64,000 bases of DNA from Rhodobacter sp. Lineage in GTDB: Bacteria > Pseudomonadota > Alphaproteobacteria > Rhodobacterales > Rhodobacteraceae. Positions 9,045 through 19,252 of this stretch are shown here, in pieces. The position numbers and the translations under genes are program-made. Position 1 is the stretch's first letter. Each line of letters starts with the position of its first letter. The DNA lies in assembly GCA_016704435.1 (NCBI GenBank), contig JADJAB010000007.1, forward strand, positions 124,001 through 188,000, given 5' to 3'. The notes under the pieces were generated by a model. It was not told the DNA's origin and did no database searches. It saw only the letters and a program-made list of their open reading frames with translations.

Positions 9045-9458
9045 TCAGATCGCCTCGGGCCGTTGCAGCGCCAGCGCCATGCGGAAAAGCAGGGCCGAGA
9101 CGGCGCCAAAGGGGAGGCTGATGCTGCCGATCTCGGTGCGGGTCAGCGCGCCGAATGTCGCCATGCCCAGCAGGGCGACCGGCAGCCAGCCGAAGGCCCG
9201 CAACCGCAAGAGCACCGCACTGGCCAGGGTGATCATCGCCCAGATCGGCGCGCCGACCAGTGGCGAGACCAGCGCCGCGGTCGCCAGCCCCTCGGTCCGC
9301 AGCGTGTGCTGGCCGCCCGGCAGCACAAAGCCCGCCAGCGCGGTCACCACCAGAACCGTGCCCCCCGCAATCGCCGGCGCCATGCAGAAGGTCAGCCCGG
9401 TCAGCCCCAGCCGCCGCCAGCCGATCCGGGCCAGCCCCTCCGGCTCGGAGCGCAGCAT
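9045..9458 (-). CDS. Membrane protein of unknown function (137 aa)
   Basis: The protein starts at MLRSEPEGLARIGWRRLGL, two bases beyond the tldD stop codon, so it is co-transcribed with tldD. Four hydrophobic segments are visible: TFCMAPAIAGGTVLVVTALA, LATAALVSPLVGAPIWAMIT, LRAFGWLPVALLGMATFGAL and the C-terminal LPFGAVSALLFRMALAL. The longer in-frame start at 9578 would run inside tldD and is rejected. I recognise no domain. The position directly downstream of tldD suggests translational coupling only. Confidence 0.7.
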   Translation of the reverse strand: MLRSEPEGLARIGWRRLGLTGLTFCMAPAIAGGTVLVVTALAGFVLPGGQHTLRTEGLATAALVSPLVGAPIWAMITLASAVLLRLRAFGWLPVALLGMATFGALTRTEIGSISLPFGAVSALLFRMALALQRPEAI

Positions 9459-9460
9459 GC

Positions 9461-10909
9461 TCACGCGGCGGCCTTGCCGGCGGCGGGACCAATCGCCTGG
9501 CCACCCACCGTCAGCCCGCCGATCAACAGCGTCGGCTGGCCGACGCCGACCGGCACCCATTGCCCGGCCTTGCCGCAATTGCCGATGCCGGGGTCCATCG
9601 CCAGGTCGTTGCCGATGGCGCGGATCTGGCGCAGCGCGTTTGCCCCGTCGCCGATCAGCGTGGCGCCCTTCAGCGCCTCGCCCACGCGGCCGTTGCGGAC
9701 GCGGTAGGCCTCGGTGCAGGAAAACACGAACTTGCCGTTGGTGATGTCGACCTGGCCGCCGCCAAAGCCCACCGCCCAGATCCCGTCTTTCAGCTCGGCC
9801 AGAATGGCGGCGGGGTCGTCCTGCCCGGCCAGCATGTAGGTGTTGGTCATCCGCGGCATCGGGATATGGCCGAAGCTTTCGCGCCGCCCGTTGCCGGTGG
9901 GGGCAACGCCCATCAGCCGGGCGTTCTGGCGGTCCTGCATGAAGCCGGTCAGGATGCCGTCCTCGATCAGCACATTCTTGCCCGAAGGTGTGCCTTCATC
10001 GTCAAAGGTGATGGAACCGCGCCGGTCGGGGATGGTGCCATCATCCAGCACCGTCACGCCGGGGGAAGCGATGCGGCTGCCCATCAGGCCGGCAAAGGCC
10101 GAAGTTCCCTTGCGGTTGAAGTCGCCCTCGAGCCCGTGGCCGATGGCCTCGTGCAAGAGGATGCCGGGCCAGCCGGGGCCGAGCACGACGTCCATCATGC
10201 CCGCCGGGGCCGCAACGGCAGACAGGTTGACGCGGGCGATGCGGATCGCCTCGTCCACCATCGGTTTCCATGTTGCGGGGTCCATCAGTCCCAGCAGACC
10301 ATGCCGCCCGCCGCCGCCCATGCCGCCGGATTCGCGCCGCCCGTCCTGATCGAGAATGACCGAGATGTTCAATCGCGCCATCGGGCGGATATCGGTCAGG
10401 CGCAGGCCTTCGGGGCGCAGGATTTCAACCTCCTGCAGCGACGCACCCAGGCTGGCGGTGACCTGCACCACGCGCGGGTCGGCGGCGCGGGCGTAGGCGT
10501 CGATTTCCCGCAGGATGTCGATCTTCCTGGCGAATGTGGCATCGGCCATCGGGTCGGCATCGGTGTAGAGGTGGCGGTTGGTGCCGGGGGGAGAAGCCGC
10601 CCAGATGCCGCCGCCATCGCCAACGGCCAGCCGGGCGGTGTCGGTGGCACGTTTCAGGGCGGATTCGGAGATCTCGGTGGAATGGGCATAGCCCGCCACA
10701 TCGCCCCGGACCGCGCGCAGGCCGAAGCCTTCGGAGGCGTCATAGCTGGCGTTGCGGATGCGGCCATCGTCCAGCACCAGGCTTTCGCCGCGGCGGCGTT
10801 CCAGGAACAACTCGCCATCCTCGGCCCCTGCGGTGGCCTCGCGCAGGCGGGCCAGGGCGGCGGCTTCGTCGAGATGGGTCTCGAACGGGCGGAAAGGGGC
10901 GTCGGTCAT
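9461..10909 (-). CDS. tldD: Metalloprotease TldD
   Basis: The product is 482 residues, the usual TldD size. The zinc-protease signature is the HExxxH-type segment GILLHEAIGHGLEGDFNRKG. Other TldD landmarks are the N-terminal LVLDDGRIRNASYDASEGFG, the central FDDEGTPSGKNVLIEDG, and the C-terminal FVFSCTEAYRVRNGRVGEAL with GNDLAMDPGIGNCGKAGQ. TldD forms a hetero-oligomer with TldE (PmbA) and degrades unfolded peptides and matures some modified peptides; tldE is not in this window. The ATG at 10909 is chosen because the upstream extension is low-complexity Arg/Pro. Confidence 0.95.
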   Translation of the reverse strand: MTDAPFRPFETHLDEAAALARLREATAGAEDGELFLERRRGESLVLDDGRIRNASYDASEGFGLRAVRGDVAGYAHSTEISESALKRATDTARLAVGDGGGIWAASPPGTNRHLYTDADPMADATFARKIDILREIDAYARAADPRVVQVTASLGASLQEVEILRPEGLRLTDIRPMARLNISVILDQDGRRESGGMGGGGRHGLLGLMDPATWKPMVDEAIRIARVNLSAVAAPAGMMDVVLGPGWPGILLHEAIGHGLEGDFNRKGTSAFAGLMGSRIASPGVTVLDDGTIPDRRGSITFDDEGTPSGKNVLIEDGILTGFMQDRQNARLMGVAPTGNGRRESFGHIPMPRMTNTYMLAGQDDPAAILAELKDGIWAVGFGGGQVDITNGKFVFSCTEAYRVRNGRVGEALKGATLIGDGANALRQIRAIGNDLAMDPGIGNCGKAGQWVPVGVGQPTLLIGGLTVGGQAIGPAAGKAAA

Positions 10910-10982
10910 GGCGGGCTTTCTGCGCTTCTGCTGCGGCGAAGGTATGGCGCGGCGAACGGCGCCGCAAGGCGCGCGGTGGCGG

Positions 10983-11801
10983 TCAGGGGGCGCCGTGGGG
11001 CAAGATGCGGGCGATGAAGGCGATCTCCAGCGCCCAGGTCTCGGGCGCGAACAGGGCATCATGGCCCTTGCCGGGGGAGGGATGGAACTCTTTCGGTCCG
11101 GGTGCCGCGTCAAAGAGGGCCCGGCCAAGAGCGAAGGGAATGGTCCGGTCTTCTTCGCCGTGAAGGACGAAAAGCGGCGCGGTCACATCGCCGATGCGGT
11201 CGATCGAGCGGTACTGGTCCAGCATCAGCAGGCGCACCGGCAGCCAGGGGTAGGCCGCGGCGGCAACATCGGCGGTGGAGGTATAGGGCGCCTCCAGCAG
11301 CAGCGCGCCGACGCGGCGGTCGGCAGCCAGCCGCACGGCAACGCCGGTGCCAAGCGATTCGCCCACCACGGCAAGGCGGTCCGGTGCGACACCCTGCGCC
11401 AGGAGCCAGTCGTAACCGGCATCGGCATCCAGGTGCAGGCCGGCTTCGCTGGGGGTGCCGTCGCTGCCGCCATAGCCGCGATAGCTGAGGTAGGCGACGC
11501 CCAGCCCGGCCGCCCGATAGGCCGCCCAGCGGCGCGCGCGGTCGGCCATCTCGCCTGCATTGCCATGGAAATAAAGGACTGTGGGCGCGCCGGGCGGGGC
11601 AGGGGCATGCCAGAGCTGGACCTGCGTGCCGTCGGCGGCGGTCAGCGCCACTTCGGTGGCGCCGGAAAAACCGGCTTCGGCGGGTGAGGGCGCGCGAGTG
11701 GTGGGGAAGTACTGAAACTGGCGCTGAAAGGCGAACATGGCGCCGGCGACGACCAGGTAGAGGCCGCAAAGGACCAGCGCGGCGATCAGGAGAATTCGCA
11801 T
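10983..11801 (-). CDS. Membrane-anchored alpha/beta hydrolase (BEM46/ABHD-like)
   Basis: This 272-residue protein has an N-terminal hydrophobic anchor (MRILLIAALVLCGLYLVVAG) followed by an alpha/beta hydrolase fold. Seen are VLYFHGNAGEMADRARRWAA (oxyanion HG motif), YLSYRGYGGSDGTPSEAGL, the nucleophile elbow VVGESLGTGVAVRLA, PLFVLHGEEDRTIPFALG (acidic residue) and GKGHDALFAP (catalytic His). It resembles the BEM46/YfhR group of serine hydrolases; the substrate is unknown. It ends 73 bases upstream of the tldD start and may share its transcript. Confidence 0.85.
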   Translation of the reverse strand: MRILLIAALVLCGLYLVVAGAMFAFQRQFQYFPTTRAPSPAEAGFSGATEVALTAADGTQVQLWHAPAPPGAPTVLYFHGNAGEMADRARRWAAYRAAGLGVAYLSYRGYGGSDGTPSEAGLHLDADAGYDWLLAQGVAPDRLAVVGESLGTGVAVRLAADRRVGALLLEAPYTSTADVAAAAYPWLPVRLLMLDQYRSIDRIGDVTAPLFVLHGEEDRTIPFALGRALFDAAPGPKEFHPSPGKGHDALFAPETWALEIAFIARILPHGAP

Positions 11802-11838
11802 CGGCAACACCGGATCTTTTGCAGTTGCGGTACAGTCT

Positions 11839-11852
11839 TTGACATGGATCAA
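11839..11852 (+). promoter_or_regulatory. Candidate FnrL/FNR-type box upstream of ctaC
   Basis: TTGAC-ATGG-ATCAA matches nine of the ten defined positions of the FNR/FnrL consensus TTGAT-N4-ATCAA. It lies ~145 bases before the ctaC start and ~40 bases before the divergently transcribed hydrolase gene, so it could act on either. FnrL control of respiratory genes is established in Rhodobacter. Assignment here rests on the motif alone. Confidence 0.45.
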
Positions 11853-11997
11853 GAGGCGCTGCTTTGCCGCAACGGTTTCGCTTGTCGTCCCCCGCCTAAT
11901 ATGGTTTGAACGCCATAGGAAACAACGGGATTCCTGCGGTGCTTGGCCGCAGGTCGGCACAAGTGGCACAAAGCCGCGCCTGAACACGGGAAGAGAC

Positions 11998-12960
11998 ATG
12001 CGCCTTTCGACTTATCTCAAGGGAATCGGGGCCGCGACGCTGGCGACCCTGTCGGCCACCGCGGCCCTGGCTCAGGGGCTCGAGATCATCGGCCAGCCGG
12101 TTGACGGCAAGATGGGCTTCCAGCCGCCCTCGACCAGCCTCGCGGTCGAGCAGCAGTGGCTGGACCACATGATTCTGGTGATCATTACCGCCGTGGTGGT
12201 GCTGGTTTGCGCGCTGCTGCTTTTCGTGATCGTCCGCTTCAACAGCCGCGCCAACCCGGTGCCGCGCCGTTTCACCCACAATTCGCCGCTGGAAGTGGCC
12301 TGGACGGTCATTCCGATCGTGATCCTGATCTTCATCGGCTTCTTCTCGCTGCCGATCCTGTTCAACCAGCAGGAATTCCCCGAGGGCGAAGTGGTGGTCA
12401 AGATCACCGGCAACCAGTGGTACTGGAGCTATGAATACCCCGAGGAAGGCATCGGCCCCTACGAAAGCTACCTGATCGACGGCGCCTACGAGATCGACGA
12501 TCCGGCCGCCGGCTGGGACAAGAGCCAGCCGATGACCACCCGCCAGGTGCTGGACGAGGTGACCGAGAAGAAGCTGGAATATTTCGGCTATTCGCGCGAC
12601 CAGTTCCTCTTGGCCACCGATACCGCCATGGTCGTGCCGGTGGGCAAGATCGTGCTGCTGCAGGTGACTGCGGCTGACGTGATCCATTCCTGGAAGATCC
12701 CCGCCTTCGCGGTGATGCAGGACGCCGTGCCGGGCCGTCTGGCGCAGTCCTGGTTCCGCGCCGACAAGGAGGGTATCTACTTCGGCCAGTGCAGCGAGCT
12801 GTGCGGCAAGGACCACGCCTATATGCCGATCACCGTCAAGGTGGTGTCCGAGGCGGCCTATGCCAAATGGGTGGAAGAAGCCAAGGCCGGCAACGTGATG
12901 CTGACCGCCGAGATGCTGTCGCCGGGCGAAGATCCGGTGAAGGTGGCGGCGGCCGACTGA
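11998..12960 (+). CDS. ctaC: Cytochrome c oxidase subunit II
   Basis: The 320-residue protein has a signal peptide (MRLSTYLKGIGAATLATLSA, then TAALAQG) and two transmembrane hairpin helices (ILVIITAVVVLVCALLLFVI and VIPIVILIFIGFFSLPILF). A periplasmic cupredoxin domain follows. The CuA ligands are visible: DVIHSWKIP near residue 227, and C-x-x-x-C in GQCSELCGKDHAYMPI near residue 265. It also carries the expected QWYWSYEYPEEGIGPYES segment. The start is fixed by GGGAAGAGA. It heads the ctaC-ctaB-ctaG-ctaE cluster for the aa3-type terminal oxidase; subunit I is encoded elsewhere. Confidence 0.97.
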   Translation: MRLSTYLKGIGAATLATLSATAALAQGLEIIGQPVDGKMGFQPPSTSLAVEQQWLDHMILVIITAVVVLVCALLLFVIVRFNSRANPVPRRFTHNSPLEVAWTVIPIVILIFIGFFSLPILFNQQEFPEGEVVVKITGNQWYWSYEYPEEGIGPYESYLIDGAYEIDDPAAGWDKSQPMTTRQVLDEVTEKKLEYFGYSRDQFLLATDTAMVVPVGKIVLLQVTAADVIHSWKIPAFAVMQDAVPGRLAQSWFRADKEGIYFGQCSELCGKDHAYMPITVKVVSEAAYAKWVEEAKAGNVMLTAEMLSPGEDPVKVAAAD

Positions 12961-13061
12961 ACCGCCTTTGCCGCGGCCCCGACGCGCGGGCCGCGCAGCC
13001 ATGGCAGGCAACGGCCCGCGCCGGGCCGGCGGGCAACCAAAGGCAACGCCCAAGGAAACGG

Positions 13062-14006
13062 ATGAGCGACGCAACCGCATACAAGACGCCCTCAAGCCAG
13101 GCCCCAGAGGCCGGGTTCGGCGACTATGTGCAGCTTCTGAAGCCGCGCGTGATGTCGCTTGTGGTGTTCACCGCGCTGGTCGGCCTGCTGGTCGCGCCGG
13201 TCGGCCTGCACCCGGTCGAGGCTTTTGCGGCGATCCTGTTCATCGCGCTGGGCGCTGGCGCCTCGGGTGCGCTGAACATGTGGTGGGATGCCGATATCGA
13301 CGCGGTGATGAAGCGCACCGCGCGCCGCCCCGTGCCCGCGGGCCGGGTCGAACCGGGCGAGGCGCTGGCGATCGGGCTGGCGCTGTCGGGCATCTCGGTC
13401 GTCATGCTGGCGCTGGCCACCAACATTGCGGCGGGCGCGCTGCTGGCCTTCACCATCTTCTTCTATGCCGTCGTCTATACGATGTGGCTGAAACGCTCGA
13501 CGCCGCAGAACATCGTCATCGGCGGCGCCGCCGGGGCCTTCCCGCCGATGATCGGCTGGGTCGCCGCGACCGGCCATGTCAGCTATGAGGCGGCGCTGAT
13601 GTTCGGCCTGATCTTCATGTGGACGCCGCCGCATTTCTGGGCGCTGGCCTTGTTCATGAAGGAAGACTACCACGCCGCCGGCGTGCCGATGCTGACCGTG
13701 ACCCATGGCCGCAAGTCGACGCGCAAGCATATCCTCGGCTACACCCTCGCGCTGTTGCCGGTGCCGCTGGCGCTGGCCTTCTCCAGCATCGGCGGGCCGC
13801 TGACGCTGGCCGTGGCACTGGCGCTGAACGGCTGGTTCGTGGTCGGCGCGCTGCGCATCCTGCGGCGCGACGAGATACAGGCGCAGTCCGACAACTATCG
13901 GGTGGAAAAGGCCTTTTTCCGCTTCTCGATCCTCTATCTGTTCCTGCACTTCGGCGCCTTGCTGACCGAGGCGCTGTTGGGCAACTATGGTCTGGGTGGC
14001 TGGTAA
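13062..14006 (+). CDS. ctaB: Heme O synthase (protoheme IX farnesyltransferase)
   Basis: This 314-residue polytopic UbiA-family prenyltransferase adds farnesyl to heme b, the first step toward heme a for the aa3 oxidase. The diphosphate-Mg2+ motif NMWWDADIDAVMKRTARRP lies near residues 72-90. The second conserved region is FMWTPPHFWALALFMKEDYH followed by AAGVPMLTVTHG. About eight hydrophobic segments are visible. It is 101 bases after ctaC and 1 base before the next small gene, so the cluster is co-transcribed. Confidence 0.97.
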   Translation: MSDATAYKTPSSQAPEAGFGDYVQLLKPRVMSLVVFTALVGLLVAPVGLHPVEAFAAILFIALGAGASGALNMWWDADIDAVMKRTARRPVPAGRVEPGEALAIGLALSGISVVMLALATNIAAGALLAFTIFFYAVVYTMWLKRSTPQNIVIGGAAGAFPPMIGWVAATGHVSYEAALMFGLIFMWTPPHFWALALFMKEDYHAAGVPMLTVTHGRKSTRKHILGYTLALLPVPLALAFSSIGGPLTLAVALALNGWFVVGALRILRRDEIQAQSDNYRVEKAFFRFSILYLFLHFGALLTEALLGNYGLGGW

Positions 14007-14007
14007 C

Positions 14008-14241
14008 ATGGCCTTCCCGCCCAGCCATGAGCTGCAGAAGCGCCGCTTCGGCCGCAACCTGGGCCTGGGTCTCGTGCTGGCCGGCTTTGTCGCGCTGGTC
14101 TTCGCGCTGACCGTGGTCAAGGTGACGCGCGGCGACCCGATGCAGGCCTTCGACCACAAGGTCCGCCCCGAGTTGCTGCCCCCCGATCCTGTGGCGAACG
14201 ATGCGCCCGCCGACGCGCCGCTGCCGGAGGCCAAGCCATGA
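14008..14241 (+). CDS. Small cytochrome oxidase-associated membrane protein (CoxF-like)
   Basis: A 77-residue protein with a single transmembrane helix (LGLGLVLAGFVALVFALTVV) between a basic N-terminus (MAFPPSHELQKRRFGRN) and a Pro/Ala-rich C-terminal tail. It starts one base after ctaB and overlaps the ctaG start by four bases (ATGA). A small protein at this site between ctaB and ctaG is typical of Rhodobacteraceae and is often labelled a cytochrome oxidase assembly protein. Its function is inferred from position only. Confidence 0.8.
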   Translation: MAFPPSHELQKRRFGRNLGLGLVLAGFVALVFALTVVKVTRGDPMQAFDHKVRPELLPPDPVANDAPADAPLPEAKP

Positions 14242-14843
14242 GGCTGCCGCGCATCCTGGTCCGGATGGAGCCGCAGAACCGCACGCTGACCCTGCTGGTC
14301 GGCGTGGTGGCGGTGATGACCTCGCTTTCCTTTGCGGCGGTGCCGTTCTACGACTGGTTCTGCCGGGTCACCGGCTTTGGCGGCACCACATCAGTGGCTG
14401 ATGCCGGCTCGGACCTTATCCTGGACCGCAGCATCAAGATCCGCTTCGACGCCTCGCTCGAAGCCGGGATGCCCTGGGATTTCCGACCCGCCCAGACCGA
14501 GATGGAGCTGCACATCGGCGAGACCGCGCTGGCCTTCTACGAGGCCTACAACCCGACCGACCACGCCATCGCCGGAACCGCCAGCTACAACGTCTCGCCC
14601 TACGCGGCGGGCGGATATTTCACCAAGATCGACTGTTTCTGCTTCGAGATGCAGGTGCTGCAACCCGGCGAGCGGGTGATGATGCCGGTCAGCTTCTATG
14701 TCGACCCGGCCATCGTGGATGACCCCGAAGGCCGGTTCGTCAAGGCGATCACGCTCAGCTATACGTTCCACCAGACCGACCTGCCCGAAGCGCAGGCGGC
14801 GGTACAGCCTGAAGACCCGGCCGTCGAAGCCGTGTCGAACTGA
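14238..14843 (+). CDS. ctaG: Cytochrome c oxidase assembly protein CtaG (Cox11)
   Basis: This 201-residue, single-helix periplasmic copper chaperone delivers CuB to subunit I. The membrane anchor is TLLVGVVAVMTSLSFAAVPF, directly followed by the hallmark YDWFCRVTGFGG. The copper-binding CFCF motif occurs in FTKIDCFCFEMQVLQPGE near residue 133, and MPVSFYVDP follows. The ATG overlaps the previous stop codon, indicating translational coupling. Confidence 0.96.
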   Translation: MRLPRILVRMEPQNRTLTLLVGVVAVMTSLSFAAVPFYDWFCRVTGFGGTTSVADAGSDLILDRSIKIRFDASLEAGMPWDFRPAQTEMELHIGETALAFYEAYNPTDHAIAGTASYNVSPYAAGGYFTKIDCFCFEMQVLQPGERVMMPVSFYVDPAIVDDPEGRFVKAITLSYTFHQTDLPEAQAAVQPEDPAVEAVSN

Positions 14844-14879
14844 AGAAAAAGACGGGAAACGAGGGAAGCTAAAGACGCC

Positions 14880-15695
14880 ATGGCCCACGCAAAGAACCAC
14901 GACTACCACATCCTGCCGCCCTCGATCTGGCCCTTCATGGGAGCGGTCGGGGCCTTCACGATGCTTTTCGGCACCGTGCTCTGGGTCTCGCCCAACGTCG
15001 AGAACAACCACCCGTGGGTGTTCCTGATCGGCGTCGTCCTGGTGCTTTACGTCATGTACGCCTGGTGGTCGGACGTGGTGCACGAGGCGAACACCGGCGA
15101 CCACACCCCGGTCGTCCGCATCGGCATCCGCTATGGCTTCATCCTGTTCATCACCTCGGAAGTGATGTTCTTTTCGGCCTGGTTCTGGACCTTCTTCAAG
15201 CACCGCATGTATCCGATGGGGCCCGACAGCCCCTGGACCGACGGCGTCTGGCCCCCCGCCGGGGTCGAGACCTTCGACCCCTGGAGCCTGCCGCTGATCA
15301 ACACGCTGATCCTGCTGTTGTCGGGCTGCGCGGTGACCTGGGCGCACCACGCCCTGGTGCACGAAAACAACCGCCGCGACCTGATCACCGGCCTGACCAT
15401 CGGCATCATCCTGGGCGTGTTCTTCACCCTGTTGCAGGCCTATGAATACAGCCACGCCGGGTTCGGCTTTGCCGGCAACATCTATGGCGCCTCGTTCTTC
15501 ATGGCCACGGGCTTTCACGGCGCGCACGTGATCATCGGCACCCTCTTCCTGACCGTCTGCCTGATCCGCGCCATCAAGGGCGACTTCACGCCCGAACGCC
15601 ACGTCGGCTTCGAGGCTGCGGCCTGGTACTGGCACTTCGTCGACGTGGTCTGGCTGTTCCTGTTCTTCTCGGTCTACGTCTGGGGCCAGGGCTGA
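14880..15695 (+). CDS. ctaE: Cytochrome c oxidase subunit III
   Basis: A 271-residue polytopic protein with about seven membrane helices, typical of bacterial subunit III. It opens MAHAKNHDYHILPPSIWPFM, contains the signature FILFITSEVMFFSAWFWTFF with the conserved Glu, and later GFHGAHVIIGTLFLTVCLIR and AAWYWHFVDVVWLFLFFSVY. It follows ctaG by 36 bases. Two hairpins, the second a good terminator, separate it from surf1. Confidence 0.97.
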   Translation: MAHAKNHDYHILPPSIWPFMGAVGAFTMLFGTVLWVSPNVENNHPWVFLIGVVLVLYVMYAWWSDVVHEANTGDHTPVVRIGIRYGFILFITSEVMFFSAWFWTFFKHRMYPMGPDSPWTDGVWPPAGVETFDPWSLPLINTLILLLSGCAVTWAHHALVHENNRRDLITGLTIGIILGVFFTLLQAYEYSHAGFGFAGNIYGASFFMATGFHGAHVIIGTLFLTVCLIRAIKGDFTPERHVGFEAAAWYWHFVDVVWLFLFFSVYVWGQG

Positions 15696-15721
15696 CACAT
15701 CTCCCCCGCTCGAGGGGGCTT

Positions 15722-15751
15722 GGCGCGGGCCCGCAGGGGCTCGCGCCTTTT
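15722..15751 (+). terminator. Hairpin terminator after ctaE
   Basis: A 10-bp stem GGCGCGGGCC / GGCTCGCGCC (one G-T pair) with loop CGCAGG is followed by TTTT. A smaller hairpin (CCCCC-GCTCGA-GGGGG) lies just upstream. surf1 begins 18 bases later, so this probably attenuates rather than fully separates the two transcription units. Confidence 0.7.
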
Positions 15752-15769
15752 CGTTGAAGAGGTGGGCGG

Positions 15770-16441
15770 ATGCTGCGGCGGATGATCTTTCCGATCCTGA
15801 TGGGGATCGCGGGCTGCGCCGTGCTGATCTGGCTGGGGAACTGGCAGCTGCAAAGGATGCACGAGAAGGCCGGCGTTCTGGCCGAGATTTCCGCCATGAT
15901 CGGCGCTGACCCGGTGGCTCTGCCAACTGCACCCGAGGAAGCGGTCGACAAGTATCGCCCGGTCGCGCTGGACGGCCGCTTCACCGGCGATTTCGTCGAG
16001 CTGCTGGCCGGCGACGGCAAGTCGGTTCCCGGCGTGCGGATCATCGAGGCGTTCCAGACCGGGCAGGGCCGCCGCATCCTTGTCGACCGCGGCTATCTGG
16101 ACCACGACGACCGCGCCACGGCGCGCCCACCGCATGAGGCGCAGGTGGTGGGCAATCTGCACTGGCCGCAGGACAGCGACGCCTACACCGCGCCGCCCGA
16201 CCCGAAGACCGGGATCTGGTATGCCCGCGACCTGCCCGCGATGGCGGAAAAGCTGGGCACCGAGCCGGTGCTGGTCGTCGCCCGCGACCCCACCGGCGAC
16301 GGAATCGCGCCGGTTCCGGTGGACATCTCGAACATCCCCAACGACCATTGGGGCTATGCGATCCAGTGGTTTGCGCTGGCGGCGGTCTGGGGGGTGATGA
16401 CTCTCTATCTGCTGTGGCGTATCAGACAGCGCACGGTGTAA
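15770..16441 (+). CDS. surf1: Surf1 family cytochrome oxidase assembly protein
   Basis: This 223-residue protein has the two-helix Surf1 layout. The N-terminal helix is FPILMGIAGCAVLIWLGNWQ, leading into LQRMHEKAG. The periplasmic domain contains KYRPVALDGRFTGDF and the signature RILVDRGYLDHDD. The C-terminal helix is NDHWGYAIQWFALAAVWG. Surf1 helps insert heme a into subunit I. The start ATG follows GAGGTGGG. It continues into thrC after 9 bases. Confidence 0.92.
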   Translation: MLRRMIFPILMGIAGCAVLIWLGNWQLQRMHEKAGVLAEISAMIGADPVALPTAPEEAVDKYRPVALDGRFTGDFVELLAGDGKSVPGVRIIEAFQTGQGRRILVDRGYLDHDDRATARPPHEAQVVGNLHWPQDSDAYTAPPDPKTGIWYARDLPAMAEKLGTEPVLVVARDPTGDGIAPVPVDISNIPNDHWGYAIQWFALAAVWGVMTLYLLWRIRQRTV

Positions 16442-16450
16442 GGGGCGAAG

Positions 16451-17889
<1,439 letters not shown>

Positions 17890-17993
17890 GCGGGCGGTTT
17901 TGCATTCCGCCGGTTTACACAACCGCAGGCCTTTTCCTAGGGGAGGCGCCCCTGTATGACCGAGGCACCAGACATCCCTGATCGGACGCCCCC

Positions 17994-19252
17994 TTGACGG
18001 TTCAGCTGCACACCCTTCCCAACGGTTTCCGCATCGTCACCGAGGCGATGCCGGGCCTGCAATCCGCCTCCATCGGCCTGTGGGTCGGCGCCGGCGGGCG
18101 GCACGAGACCGCGGCCCAGAACGGCATCGCGCATTTTCTGGAACACATGGCCTTCAAGGGCACCAGGCGGCGCACCGCCCTGCAGATCGCCGAGGAAATC
18201 GAGGATGTCGGCGGCTACATCAACGCCTATACCAGCCGCGAGATGACCGCCTACTACGCGCGCTGCCTGTCGGCCGATGTGCCGCGGGCGCTGGATGTGA
18301 TTTCCGACATCGTGCTGAACCCGGTGTTCAACAAGGCCGATATCGAAACCGAACGCCATGTGATCTTGCAGGAAATCGGCCAGGCGGCGGATACCCCCGA
18401 TGACATCATCTTCGACTGGCTGCACGAGGTTTCCTACCCCGGTCAGGCCTTCGGCCGCACCATCCTTGGCCCGGAAGAGCGGGTCGGCGCCTTCGGCAAG
18501 GTGGACCTGCGCGCCTTTACACGCGCGCATTACGGGCCGGACCGGATGATCCTGTCGGCGGCGGGCGGTGTCGATCACGCGGCCATCGTGGCCGAGGCCG
18601 AGGCGATCTTCGGGGCATTGCCGCCGGTGGGGCGCGCGCCGCCGACCCGGCCCGTTTCATCGGCGGCGAGCGGCGCGAGGTCAAGGACCTGGAGCAGGCA
18701 CATTTCGCGCTGTCGTTCGAGGCGCCGGGCTACCGGCACGACGATGTCTACACCGCGCAGGTCTGGTCGATGGCGATGGGCGGCGGCATGTCCAGCCGCC
18801 TCTTTCAGAAGATCCGCGAGGAAAGGGGCCTGTGCTACACGATCTATGCCCAGAACGCGGCCTATGACGACACCGGTCAGATCACCATCTATGCCGGAAC
18901 TTCGGCCGAAGAGATCGGCGAGCTGACGCAGCTCACCATCGACGAGATGAAACGCGCCGCCGGGGACATGACCGAGCCCGAGGTGCTGCGCGCCAAGGCG
19001 CAGCTGAAGGCGGGGCTGCTGACGGGGCTGGAAAGCCCGACCGCGCGCGCGGAACGCAACGCGCGGCTGCTGTCGATCTGGGGTCGCGTGCCCGACCTGG
19101 ACGAGGCGGTGGCCAAGGTCGAGGCCGTCACCACGGCGGGTATCCGCGCCTATGGCGGCGCCCTGCTGTTGCAGAAGACGGCGCTGGCGCTCTATGGTCC
19201 GGTGGCCGGGGCGCCGGGGGTGGAAGCGATCGTCAAGGGGCTTGCTGCATGA
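17994..19252 (+). CDS. M16 family zinc peptidase (mitochondrial processing peptidase-like), frameshifted
   Basis: The likely start is TTG 17994 (MTVQLHTLPNGFRIVTEAMP); no better ATG is in frame. The inverted zinc motif HxxEH is in GIAHFLEHMAFKGT near residue 46, with the downstream Glu region DVISDIVLNPVFNKADIETE. The frame breaks within GGCGCGCGCC at about 18631-18640 by loss of one base. The other frame continues AADPARFIGGERREVKD, MGGGMSSRLFQKIREERGLC and YTIYAQNAAYDDTGQ to stop TGA 19250-19252. Restoring one base gives 419 residues, the normal size. Its place behind thrC is conserved in Rhodobacteraceae. Likely cytoplasmic or periplasmic; no signal peptide is seen. Confidence 0.88.
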
